Part shown: one piece after another, positions 18,508 to 26,510 of the stretch | How the letters are laid out: every line of letters begins with the position of its first letter | Position numbering within the stretch: position 1 is the first letter of the stretch | Source: a bacterium | GTDB lineage: Bacteria > Planctomycetota > SZUA-567 | Length of the DNA stretch: 58,635 nucleotides | Assembly (NCBI GenBank): GCA_003245715.1 | Contig: QKCJ01000009.1 | Span: forward strand, 1 to 58,635 | Direction of reading: 5' to 3' | Position numbers and translations under genes: made by a program | Notes under the pieces: model-generated | What the model was told of the DNA's origin: nothing | Seen by the model: only the letters and a program-made list of their open reading frames with translations | Databases searched by the model: none

Positions 18508-19041
18508 ATGAATAACAAAGTGTCGTGGAGGCCGTATATTGCCGGTGCGTTGCTTGGAGTGCTGGCGGTATTATCGGTGTACATTTCCACAAACGAGCTT
18601 GGCAAGCCGAAGTTTCTTGGCGCATCGACAACGTTTGTCAGGGCGGCGGGGATGGTTGAGAAGACTGTTGCGCCGGAGCATGTAGCCAACAACCGATATA
18701 TGCAGAAAGAAAAGGTCAAGGTTGACTGGCAGTTCATGCTGATGGTTGGTGTGCTGATAGGTTCATTTGGCGCGGCTGTTCTGACTGGCAGCTTCAAGAA
18801 AGAAAGTGTACCTCCTATCTGGAAAGAAAAGTTTGGTTCAAGTATCGGAGTGAGGGCTATTGGCGCATTTGTTGGTGGCGTTGTTGCGATGTTTGGAGCG
18901 CGCCTTGCCGGAGGTTGTCCGAGTGGCCACGGTCTGAGCGGGCTGATGCAGCTTTCTGTCAGTGGCTTTATTGCAATGGCTGGATTTTTCGGGGCTGGTA
19001 TGATTATCGCCTTGTTGGTCTACGGCCGGAAGGAGGGTTGA
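18508..19041 (+). CDS. YeeE/YedE-type sulfur transporter, first half
   Basis: Integral membrane protein of 177 residues with four or so hydrophobic segments. The start at 18508 follows AGGGGAAG. The conserved motif GARLAGGCPSGHGLSG near residue 125 contains the Cys typical of YeeE/YedE proteins, which import thiosulfate or related sulfur species. The full-length family has about 350 residues with two pseudo-repeats; here each half is a separate gene, as in PmpA/PmpB-like pairs. The stop codon is one base before the ATG of the second half. Confidence 0.86.
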   Translation: MNNKVSWRPYIAGALLGVLAVLSVYISTNELGKPKFLGASTTFVRAAGMVEKTVAPEHVANNRYMQKEKVKVDWQFMLMVGVLIGSFGAAVLTGSFKKESVPPIWKEKFGSSIGVRAIGAFVGGVVAMFGARLAGGCPSGHGLSGLMQLSVSGFIAMAGFFGAGMIIALLVYGRKEG

Positions 19042-19042
19042 G

Positions 19043-19573
19043 ATGAATACTGAACTTTGGTTAGGGCTGGCAACAGGCGTGATCTTCGGGGCTCTTCTGC
19101 AGCAGGGAAGGGTGGCTAGATTCGAGAAGCAGGTTGGTGCCATGCTCCTGAAAGATATGACAATTTTCAAGTTTATGCTTTCTGCAATTATTGTCGGCAT
19201 GATCGGGATTAATTTATTGGCCGCTCTTGATATGATCCCCTACAGCGTCAAGCCGACTATTCTCGGTGCAAACCTGATTGGCGGGTTGCTCTTCGGTGCT
19301 GGCTGGGCGGTTATGGGGTATTGTCCGGGTACGTCTTTTGCCGCATTTGCCGAAGGCCGCTGGCACGCGATCTGGTCTATTCTCGGAATGCTTGTAGGGG
19401 CGGCGATATATGCCGAAGCTGAGCCGACAATGCGTGAGACCGTGATGACCTGGGGCAATTACGGCAAGATCACCCTGCCGCAGATTCTTGGTGTCTCTGT
19501 CTGGTTGGTGATACCGGTTCTGGTAATTGCTTTTATAGGCTTGTTCCTCCTCTTCGAGAAAAAGGGTGTATAG
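19043..19573 (+). CDS. YeeE/YedE-type sulfur transporter, second half
   Basis: Partner of the preceding gene, 176 residues, with several membrane helices and the conserved motif GYCPGTSFAAFAEG near residue 92. It presumably assembles with the first half to form the channel. Immediate adjacency indicates translational coupling. Thiosulfate is the best-known substrate of this family; sulfide or selenium species cannot be excluded. The operon ends at a strong bidirectional terminator. Confidence 0.86.
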   Translation: MNTELWLGLATGVIFGALLQQGRVARFEKQVGAMLLKDMTIFKFMLSAIIVGMIGINLLAALDMIPYSVKPTILGANLIGGLLFGAGWAVMGYCPGTSFAAFAEGRWHAIWSILGMLVGAAIYAEAEPTMRETVMTWGNYGKITLPQILGVSVWLVIPVLVIAFIGLFLLFEKKGV

Positions 19574-19607
19574 AAGCGGTTCTTTCTGCAAAGATTAACC
19601 TTAAATA

Positions 19608-19639
19608 ATAAACGCCCGGTTTATGCGCCGGGCGTTTAT
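19608..19639. terminator. bidirectional terminator
   Basis: Stem ATAAACGCCCGG / CCGGGCGTTTAT with an 8-nt loop between convergent YeeE and CBM9-like genes. Confidence 0.85.
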
Positions 19640-19686
19640 GTTTGTTATTTCATTATTTGCGTAGGTTTATCGCTGTAGGACCGTTA

Positions 19687-20556
19687 TTACTCTTTAAAAG
19701 AAATTAGAGGGAAGTATGCGGCGATTTTGTTCTCACCGATTCCCGGTGCGATCTCGACAATATTACGGCGTCCGCTTTTTTTGTCGTCAGCGTCATTATA
19801 GATGAGGTTAAAGCGAATACCGTTGCGGATGTTATACCTGGTGAATTTTATGGCGTTGTTATAGGGGATTACAATTCTGTGCCTGAAACCGCCGGGGATA
19901 GGCTCAATGCCGTAGAGTATGGATTTGAGAAAGGCGTTGGCTTCGCTCTTATAGGCACTGGGCATGATCCAGCAGTGGCGCTGATGCCAGTCTTTTCCTG
20001 AAGCAAAACCCAATTCCCAGGGGCTGTTGTATTCTTTGATATTATCAAAGTAGAAGGCAAGCTGGATGGAGTCGAATTTGTAAATGCTGTTGGAGTCGAT
20101 ATTTTCATTATAATAATGGTCGTCAAGTATATCGGCGGTTATGTTCAATCCGGAAGCGTCAAGCCCGAGCCAGATATCCATGGATAGATCGTTTTTGCCG
20201 GTCCATTTATATTTTTGGTTGAAGTTATGGATGCTCTTTTCGGTATTGCAGACAAAGTCCGGTTTGCGGCTGAGGTTCATGCCGTTACCGTTAATGACAA
20301 TCTTCTGATATTTGATCTTGGAGATATCAATGGCGGGTTTGGCTGCAACTTTGCTGGTAGTATTTTTAGGTTTGGTATTTGGCTTTATCTTGGTGATGTT
20401 TACCCGGCGGGCAGCAACTTCCGGGTCTATCTCATACTTGATTTCTGGTGAGAACGCGACATAAATAATCGCACTCAGAATGGCAAGTGCGAAGACAATC
20501 AAAGCAAACTGGTTGTCTGTAAATTTGGAGATTACTCTTTTGTTTTTGTCAGCCAT
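19687..20556 (-). CDS. membrane-anchored CBM9-like protein
   Basis: 289 residues. The N-terminus is cytoplasmic and basic, followed by one membrane helix (about 17-37), a Pro/Lys linker, and an exported domain from about 85 to the end. That domain has the pattern of family 9 carbohydrate-binding (DOMON-like) modules: DLSMDIWLGLDASGLNITA, then DDHYYN and DSIQLAFYFDN, then a C-terminal GIRFNLIYND strand. No catalytic domain is attached. It may bind polysaccharide or heme at the envelope. Single gene, bounded by terminators. Confidence 0.7.
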   Translation of the reverse strand: MADKNKRVISKFTDNQFALIVFALAILSAIIYVAFSPEIKYEIDPEVAARRVNITKIKPNTKPKNTTSKVAAKPAIDISKIKYQKIVINGNGMNLSRKPDFVCNTEKSIHNFNQKYKWTGKNDLSMDIWLGLDASGLNITADILDDHYYNENIDSNSIYKFDSIQLAFYFDNIKEYNSPWELGFASGKDWHQRHCWIMPSAYKSEANAFLKSILYGIEPIPGGFRHRIVIPYNNAIKFTRYNIRNGIRFNLIYNDADDKKSGRRNIVEIAPGIGENKIAAYFPLISFKE

Positions 20557-20700
20557 GGATTGGTTTCCCGGAGTTTTTATGAATATAATCAGGATATATT
20601 ATAATTGTCTGCAGGGCAAATTTAAATAAAGATTTTAAGGTTTTTAAGAGGATTTTCAATAAAATCTTCTCTGCCCAATCAGAAGGCGTCTTTAAAAATA

Positions 20701-20738
20701 TCATTAAAAAAGGCGCCGGCAAAAATGCCTGCGCCTTG
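20701..20738 (-). terminator. terminator of repeat lipoprotein gene
   Basis: Stem AAGGCGC-c-GGCA / TGCC-t-GCGCCTT. On the minus strand it is followed by TTTTTAATGA. Confidence 0.8.
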
Positions 20739-20762
20739 AAAATACTGATTAAGCTGCAGAAT

Positions 20763-21731
20763 TTAGCCCTGCATGCTTTTTTCTGAACCGGTTTTCGACT
20801 CAGAGACCTTCTCTTCCGCCTTGGTTTTATTTTCGGCAGGGAGCTTTGCTTTGGCTGCATTTTTGTCATCACCATTTGCGTCATTGATGCGCTCACCGGT
20901 GCGGCAGTCAACCACGACATCCTTAATAACCGTGTCTGTAACAGTGCGGGTCTTAACCTCAGGAACGCGAACCGTGCGTTTTACCGTCTTTTTCTGGATT
21001 TCGTAGGTTGTTTCGTCTTTCATTATTGTTTCACAGACGCGGGTATTTACAAGTTTCTTGCCCGGAACTGTGCGCCACTTCTTGACTTGCACCTCTTTGG
21101 TGACAAAACCGTCACGCATCACAGTACGATTTTTCATAACCGGCACGTCAACCATCTTGGTCTTGGTGACCGGACATTTGGCTGTTTCAACAGTTGAAGT
21201 TATTTTCTGAACCGGAACCTGCCACTCGGAATCAACCTTGATCTTGCGGGTATTTCCGCATTTATCGCATTCAGTAATAGTACGTTTACCCTTTACTGTA
21301 GTGCATTCACAATCTTTGGTGACGATAGTCTTCGGGCAGTCGACAGTACCTTCATATTCCTTGGCTACTTTCTCGTAGACAAGGTATTCTTCCTCAACCG
21401 GAACTTCGGCCTCGACACGAACCTTCTCGGTAACGTAGTATGGCTCTTGTACTTCGGTGTCGACCCAGCGCTGGATATACTTCCAGGTCTTGACCGGAAC
21501 CTTCTTCACGACAGGGACTTTAGTCTCGACGACGCAGTCCTTTTCCACGTCCTTATATACAGTGTACTGTTCCTCGCGGGTTACCTCAACGGGGAGCTTT
21601 CTGCTGCACTTTTCCTGCTCACACTTTTTATCAGCGCAAGCGCCGTTAATGCACTCGGAACCGGCTTCGGGAACGCACCCGGCAACCATGCTCAGCGCAA
21701 TACTAAGCGGTAACAGTAATACTTTTTTCAT
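20763..21731 (-). CDS. Val/Cys-rich repeat lipoprotein
   Basis: Lipoprotein of 322 residues starting at MKKVLLL (GGAGAAG upstream), with lipobox VAGC near residue 19. Residues 45-280 consist of degenerate repeats rich in Val, Lys, Thr, Glu and aromatic residues (VPVKTWKYIQRW, VPVEEEYLVYEK, VPVMKNRTVMRDGF), including a CDCECTTV and CDKCG cysteine cluster. Such proteins are reminiscent of the Tyr/Thr/Val repeat surface proteins of Planctomycetes. The C-terminus is Ala/Lys/Glu-rich. It is probably structural, in the envelope; I know no enzymatic role. Confidence 0.72.
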   Translation of the reverse strand: MKKVLLLPLSIALSMVAGCVPEAGSECINGACADKKCEQEKCSRKLPVEVTREEQYTVYKDVEKDCVVETKVPVVKKVPVKTWKYIQRWVDTEVQEPYYVTEKVRVEAEVPVEEEYLVYEKVAKEYEGTVDCPKTIVTKDCECTTVKGKRTITECDKCGNTRKIKVDSEWQVPVQKITSTVETAKCPVTKTKMVDVPVMKNRTVMRDGFVTKEVQVKKWRTVPGKKLVNTRVCETIMKDETTYEIQKKTVKRTVRVPEVKTRTVTDTVIKDVVVDCRTGERINDANGDDKNAAKAKLPAENKTKAEEKVSESKTGSEKSMQG

Positions 21732-21990
21732 CAGCTTCTCCAGAATCTCCGGTAAATATACAATTACGTCTAACAATTATCATCATTTGGGTTCATCTTT
21801 CAAAAAAAAAAGCAAATTTCCGGTAATAGTTGATAAAATTAAAGTCCGCAAATTAAGGAAAAAGTCTTTACAGACAATAATTCTTGCACAGAATGGGCAA
21901 ATAGGGATAATGTTTTTGTTTTCATTGTCTGCCTGTTGTGGCGGGCTGATTATCGGTTAATTTGCATCAATTACTATATCAGGGGTGATA

Positions 21991-23985
21991 ATGGGTAATA
22001 AACAGGGCTGTCTGATCTCATTGTTTTTTGTATTGGTCATTACCAATCTGGTTGGTCTGTATTATATTATAGATTCGCACTCACGTTTCACGCAGGCGAT
22101 GGCGCAGAACACTGAGCAGCTTGCATCATTGCAAGGGGAGCTTAACCGTCTTGCCAGCGGTGGACGGATGGCGGTGCGCGGCGGTGACGTGGCCAGTTCG
22201 CAGGGCGGGGCTGATACGGACAAAGTTGCTGACGGTGGCAACGGGCAGGGCGCGTTTGCTGGTTTTGCCAACAGCGAGTTTCGCCAGCCTCAGGCAGAGT
22301 TTGGCGGGCGCAAGGCTTTTAATGTCCAGACTTTCTCCGGCAACCTGAATTCCATTGTCCGTAATGAAGCAACTACCAGTTATGTCTGGAGTATCTGTAA
22401 TGATGATCTGGCGGTACGCAACAAGATGCGCCCGCTTGAGTTTGAGCCGCAGTTGGCACAGAGCTGGGAGATCAGCGAGGACGGGCTTACCTATACAATC
22501 CACCTGCGCAGAGGCGTGATGTGGCATCCCTTTGTTGATCCGGTGACCAAGAAAAAAATCCCGGCCAAAGAGATGACTTCGGACGATTATCTCTTTTATT
22601 GGGAGACGGTTCAGAACAAAGACCTGCCGCTTGACCATATCAGGGTTTATTTTAAAGACGTCAAGGAACTGACGGTTATCGACCGTTATACCTTCAGGGT
22701 GATCTGGGCAAATCCGTATTTCAAGTCGCTTGAGATGACTCTGGGGCTGACGGCTCTGCCGCGTCATTATTACCGTCCTGATCCGGGCTGGGACGACAAG
22801 GAATATGCCGCCCAGATGCGTACAAGTGTGCGTAACCAGTTTGTGATCGGTAATGGCCCGTACCGTTTTGTCGAGTGGAAGAAGGGCGAAGGCATCAGGT
22901 TTGTCCGCTTCAAGGATTATTACGGCCCGCGTCCCTACTCGGATGAAATTATTCTCAGAGAAATACCTGACCCCAGTGTCGCGCTTGTGGAGCTGAAAAA
23001 AGGCGGTATCGACCAGCTTGGCCTCAGCCCTGAGCAGTGGGTCAAGGAGAGCAAGGAGCCTGAGTTTAAAGTTGTAACGCCTGAGATTAAAACCGCAGTC
23101 GAGGATTCACTCAAGTGGAGTGAACTGAAGGAATCAGGCAAGACTCCGGACGATTACCGTTTTGAGAAGTATCAGTATGAAACCGCAAGCATGGCGTGGT
23201 ACTATATCGGTTATAATCTCAAGAACAAACTGTTTGCAGACAAACGGGTGCGGCAGGCTCTGACAATGCTGACTGACCGTGAAAGAATCCTTAAAGATGT
23301 GTACTACGGCTTTGGCAAGATCATGGCCGGTCCGTTTACGCCGAACTCTCCTTACTGTGATCCGGAAGTAAAGCCGTTTGCCTTTGATCCGCAAAAAGCA
23401 AAAGAGTTACTTGTCGAAGCCGGTTGGACAGATACTGACAAGGACGGAATCCTTGAGAAGGATCTTGATGGTGATGGCAAGGCTGAGAATTTCTCATATT
23501 CGCTGATGATTGCCAGCACTAGTGAGAACGCCAGAAAGTTCTCGGCTATCATTCAGGCTGATATGAAAAAGGCCGGGATTGACATGAAGATTCAGCCCCT
23601 TGAATGGAGCGTGATGATTGAGCGCCTTAACGGCAGGGCTTATGACGCCTGTACCCTTGGCTGGACGGGTACGCTTGAGTCAGACCCTTACCAGATCTGG
23701 CACGGCTCACAGGCTGATCTGAAGGAATCAAGCAATCACGTCAGCTTCAAGAACGCAGAGGCAGACAAGCTTATCGAGCTTGGGCGCAAGACACTTGATC
23801 CCCAAAAACGTACGGAGATATTCCGCGGTTTTTACAGGATCGTGCATGAAGAGCAGCCTTACACCTTCCTGCTTGCGCCGGTATCACTCAGAACCCAGAG
23901 CAAGCGTTTTAATAACTCGCGCGTTTATACCCTTGGCATGGACGACAGCTTCGAATGGGTTGCGAAGGCTCTGCAGATCAAGTAA
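21991..23985 (+). CDS. peptide/nickel-type ABC binding protein (SBP family 5)
   Basis: Substrate-binding protein of 664 residues. I chose ATG 21991, which follows AGGGGTG. The N-terminus is a signal anchor (LISLFFVLVITNLVGLYYI) with a coiled linker and a Gly-rich spacer to about residue 100. The rest is the DppA/OppA fold: FEPQLAQSWEISEDGLTYT, GPYRFVEWKKGEG and a DTDKDG insertion near residue 480 common in this family. No permease or ATPase genes are adjacent, so it either serves distant transporter genes or acts as a sensor. It is probably tethered rather than a free periplasmic protein. Confidence 0.88.
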   Translation: MGNKQGCLISLFFVLVITNLVGLYYIIDSHSRFTQAMAQNTEQLASLQGELNRLASGGRMAVRGGDVASSQGGADTDKVADGGNGQGAFAGFANSEFRQPQAEFGGRKAFNVQTFSGNLNSIVRNEATTSYVWSICNDDLAVRNKMRPLEFEPQLAQSWEISEDGLTYTIHLRRGVMWHPFVDPVTKKKIPAKEMTSDDYLFYWETVQNKDLPLDHIRVYFKDVKELTVIDRYTFRVIWANPYFKSLEMTLGLTALPRHYYRPDPGWDDKEYAAQMRTSVRNQFVIGNGPYRFVEWKKGEGIRFVRFKDYYGPRPYSDEIILREIPDPSVALVELKKGGIDQLGLSPEQWVKESKEPEFKVVTPEIKTAVEDSLKWSELKESGKTPDDYRFEKYQYETASMAWYYIGYNLKNKLFADKRVRQALTMLTDRERILKDVYYGFGKIMAGPFTPNSPYCDPEVKPFAFDPQKAKELLVEAGWTDTDKDGILEKDLDGDGKAENFSYSLMIASTSENARKFSAIIQADMKKAGIDMKIQPLEWSVMIERLNGRAYDACTLGWTGTLESDPYQIWHGSQADLKESSNHVSFKNAEADKLIELGRKTLDPQKRTEIFRGFYRIVHEEQPYTFLLAPVSLRTQSKRFNNSRVYTLGMDDSFEWVAKALQIK

Positions 23986-24045
23986 CCATTTTTTATGCGT
24001 TAATGTAATTTGAAAATTCACCACCAGGCCTACAAGGATAATAAC

Positions 24046-24783
24046 TTGGAGTCAGTACCTTTTCCGTCACTTCTTGCCATGTTTAATAATGACCCGCTCT
24101 CGCTTGTCGGGAAGATCCCTGGGGTGTTCCCGGTCAATAAGCCAGAAGGCATGACCAGCCACGACGCAGTCGCGATAATGCGCAGGAAACTTAATATGAA
24201 GCGCGTAGGCCATGGCGGTACGCTTGATCCGCTGGCGACGGGTTTGCTGCTTATTTTCGCCGGTAACGCCACGCGGCTCTTTGATGCTACGCAGGATTAT
24301 GATAAAGAATACATCGCCGGATTTGAACTTGGACGGCGCACCGATACGCAGGATATAACCGGAGCGGTAATTGATTCTGTCAGCAAGGATGCGCTTCCGG
24401 TGACGCGTGAGCGTGTTCTTGGAGCACTTGAGGATTTTCGCGGAGATATTCTGCAGACGCCGCCGATGTACAGCGCGATCAAACATGAGGGGAAGAGGTT
24501 GTATGATCTGGCACGTCAGGGGGTGGAGATCAGGCGGGAACCGCGGGCGGTGACGGTGCATGAACTTGAGCTGCTTGAATTTGACGGCCGGGTGGGAAAG
24601 CTCAGAATGGCTGTAAGCAAAGGCTTTTACGTCAGGACGCTGATTGATGAGCTGGGAGTAAAGCTTGAGACCTTTGCGACGATGAACTCACTTGAGCGTA
24701 CGAGGATAGGCCCGTTTGCTCTTTCGATGGCGCAGGTGCTTGAGAATAGGCCGAAAGAGCAACGGCAGCGTACTGAAAAATAG
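24046..24783 (+). CDS. truB: tRNA pseudouridine(55) synthase
   Basis: TruB isomerises U55 in the T loop of tRNAs. Motif VNKPEGMTSHDAV near residue 32 and GHGGTLDPLATGLL (catalytic Asp) near 58 are diagnostic; KGFYVRTLIDELG lies in the C-terminal half. At 245 residues it lacks the C-terminal PUA domain of longer members. The start is uncertain: TTG 24046 is supported by AAGGA 7 nt upstream, while ATG 24079 and TTG 24010 are alternatives. It does not adjoin rbfA, infB or ribF, its usual neighbours. Confidence 0.93.
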   Translation: MESVPFPSLLAMFNNDPLSLVGKIPGVFPVNKPEGMTSHDAVAIMRRKLNMKRVGHGGTLDPLATGLLLIFAGNATRLFDATQDYDKEYIAGFELGRRTDTQDITGAVIDSVSKDALPVTRERVLGALEDFRGDILQTPPMYSAIKHEGKRLYDLARQGVEIRREPRAVTVHELELLEFDGRVGKLRMAVSKGFYVRTLIDELGVKLETFATMNSLERTRIGPFALSMAQVLENRPKEQRQRTEK

Positions 24784-24951
24784 GACTAAGGAGATGCGGG
24801 TTTCATGGCAGATTAAATATCAAAATTTTGGCTTTACAACAATAGTCAAAGTCATATAATTCAAGGCGCAAAAGATAACTAATGCTGTTTTTTCCGGGTT
24901 GCGGCGCAGGAATAACAGTCGCGGTTATCAAAAAAAATAAAAAAGACACCA

Positions 24952-25037
24952 GCCGGGGTGGCGGAACGGCAGACGCGAGAGATTCAAAATCTCTTATCCA
25001 TTAGGGTGTGCGGGTTCAAATCCCGCCCCCGGCACCA
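24952..25037 (+). tRNA. tRNA-Leu (CAA)
   Basis: Complete 86-nt tRNA with long variable arm and encoded CCA. Acceptor GCCGGGG pairs with CCCCGGC. The anticodon stem AGAGA/TCTCT encloses TTCAAAA, giving anticodon CAA. The T arm is GCGGG-TTCAAAT-CCCGC. Confidence 0.97.
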
Positions 25038-25045
25038 GAATAACT

Positions 25046-25082
25046 AAAGTCTTGTGAGCATACAGCTTGCAAGACTTTTCTT
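25046..25082 (+). terminator. terminator after tRNA-Leu
   Basis: Stem AAAGTCTTG / CAAGACTTT with a 15-nt loop, ending in a T-rich stretch. Confidence 0.75.
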
Positions 25083-25460
25083 TTGCCCTGCCTGGCCGTT
25101 TTTTTATCCGCCAGAGTATGTTTGCACATACCAAAACACGCCTGTAATAACCGTAAAAATGAAGAAAAAATTAAAAGATAAGCCATGACGGAATTAGCGC
25201 TGGCGTACTTTTACGCTTACATGATTTTCTGTTTTTAAGATAATAAGCTCTTTCCGATTGAAGTTGAATGAAAATACATGGATGTACTAATTGTGGGTAT
25301 TTTTTATTAATCCTTTAAAATTAGACGGTTATGAGGATGATGTTTTGAAATTGTTAGGGTGCTGGCGCTGCTGAAAGTCTACCTCCTTCGTAACCTGATG
25401 GGTTAAAAGAAGTTATCCGGTAAAATAGTATTAAGAGCCTTGTGGCTTAATGTGAGACGA

Positions 25461-25476
25461 CCACAATATATTGGTT
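25461..25476. promoter_or_regulatory. NrdR box 1
   Basis: CCACAATATATTGGTT matches the NrdR consensus acaCwAtATaTwGtgt across the whole ten-base core. It contains a TATATT that could be a -10 element. Confidence 0.75.
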
Positions 25477-25491
25477 TTGCGTGTGGTGCAA

Positions 25492-25507
25492 ACACTGTTT
25501 TTTGTGT
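25492..25507. promoter_or_regulatory. NrdR box 2
   Basis: ACACTGTTTTTTGTGT matches 13 of 16 consensus positions and begins exactly 31 bp after box 1, the three-turn spacing typical of NrdR operator pairs. Confidence 0.65.
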
Positions 25508-25602
25508 TTTTTTGCAAATTTTTTATGCCCGCAAAACCCTATTATTTCCACTGGTTATGATGATCGCCAGCTTTTGTGAAAGAAGTTGGTAAGATAAATC
25601 TG

Positions 25603-25631
25603 TTGACTTAAAAGTGGTAAATCTATATCTT
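25603..25631 (+). promoter_or_regulatory. candidate internal promoter
   Basis: TTGACT (25603-25608), 17-bp spacer, TATCTT (25626-25631). It would start a transcript near 25639. A third NrdR-box-like palindrome ACACTAGTGGTTGTGT follows at 25651-25666. Confidence 0.4.
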
Positions 25632-25738
25632 GGGTAAGTCAAAGAAATAAACACTAGTGGTTGTGTTGTTCTCTGATATAAATTACTGATATGTAGAGAG
25701 TTACAGATATACGATTACAGTTGTCAACTTTAATCGAC

Positions 25739-25759
25739 GGCTCGAGGCGGGCCTTTTTT
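25739..25759 (+). terminator. hairpin terminator in nrd leader
   Basis: GGCTCG / CGGGCC (one G-U pair) with a 3-nt loop, followed by six T residues. It could end a short RNA or attenuate the long nrd leader. Confidence 0.55.
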
Positions 25760-26046
25760 CTTTGGGCATTTGCTACGGTATTAGTTGAAATCCTTGTTGC
25801 TAAAGGGGATAGCGGGAGCTGCCCTTTTTATTTGCGGGGATTGTTTGCCTAAAGGGGTTTGTTTGGTGCCGGATATCCGGTTTTTTTTGATGGCTATAAC
25901 CGCGGTGGGGGGGAATACCACAGGGGGTTGTGCCGGAGCTGGTTTTATTGGGATTCTGATTCTGACTTTGGCGTGGGGGGCGGCAGGATAAAACTGCTCT
26001 GGCGCGATTAAACGGGTCGTCCCTAGGAAATGTGAGGTGAGGTTAA

Positions 26047-26505
26047 ATGCGCTGCCCTTTTTGTCGTAAGGACAATGACAAGGTGATTGATACCCGTCCG
26101 GGTGAGGATGGAACAGTCACCCGCCGCCGCCGTGAGTGTCTGGAGTGCGGCAAGCGTTACACAACACATGAGCGGCTTGAGTACAGTCCGCTGAAGGTTG
26201 TAAAAAAAGATAATACCCGTGAGCCGTTTGACCGGGAAAAAATAGTTGCCGGCATCAGCCGCGCGCTACGCAAGAGACCGGTCAGCACCGAGCAGATTGA
26301 GACCATCGTAAATTCAATCGAGCGGGAAATTGCTGAGAAAAATGATCGTGAAGTTTCTTCTGGGGAGATTGGTGAGACAATCATGAAGTATCTTCGCGAA
26401 ACCGACAAGGTTGCGTATGTGCGCTTTGCTTCGGTATACAGAGCTTTTGAAGAAGTGGGTGAATTTATAGAGGAGATCGAGACTATGGAACGGGGGGAGA
26501 AATAA
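26047..26505 (+). CDS. nrdR: transcriptional repressor NrdR
   Basis: NrdR senses ATP/dATP and represses ribonucleotide reductase genes. The 152-residue length is standard. The N-terminal zinc ribbon uses CPFC and CLECGKRY (residues 3-37), with the Arg-rich TRRRREC between. An ATP-cone follows (about 48-138; KKDNTREPFDREKI). It sits 5 bp before nrdD and downstream of two NrdR boxes, so it very likely controls its own operon. Confidence 0.97.
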   Translation: MRCPFCRKDNDKVIDTRPGEDGTVTRRRRECLECGKRYTTHERLEYSPLKVVKKDNTREPFDREKIVAGISRALRKRPVSTEQIETIVNSIEREIAEKNDREVSSGEIGETIMKYLRETDKVAYVRFASVYRAFEEVGEFIEEIETMERGEK

Positions 26506-26510
26506 GCAAA

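Larger units (their letters stand above)
25038..26046. other. 1-kb regulatory region upstream of nrdR
   Basis: No convincing protein gene. It contains the tRNA terminator, two NrdR-type boxes 31 bp apart, a possible internal promoter and short transcript, a hairpin with T6, and a CCGGATATCCGG palindrome with T8 at 25869-25888. The last 250 bp are rich in G runs (up to seven). A hydrophobic 68-codon frame here lacks a ribosome site. Confidence 0.6.

Noticed and set aside
24952..25082. tRNA gene as integration site of a mobile island
   Set aside because: No integrase, no repeat of the tRNA 3' end and no other mobile genes in the following 33 kb.
25190..25260. Short frame of 17 codons after the tRNA
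   Set aside because: No ribosome site and no neighbour to couple with.
25785..25991. Hydrophobic 68-codon frame upstream of nrdR
   Set aside because: It begins at TTG without a ribosome site, spans a terminator-like palindrome with T8 and runs of G, and its composition is that of a G-rich spacer read by chance.
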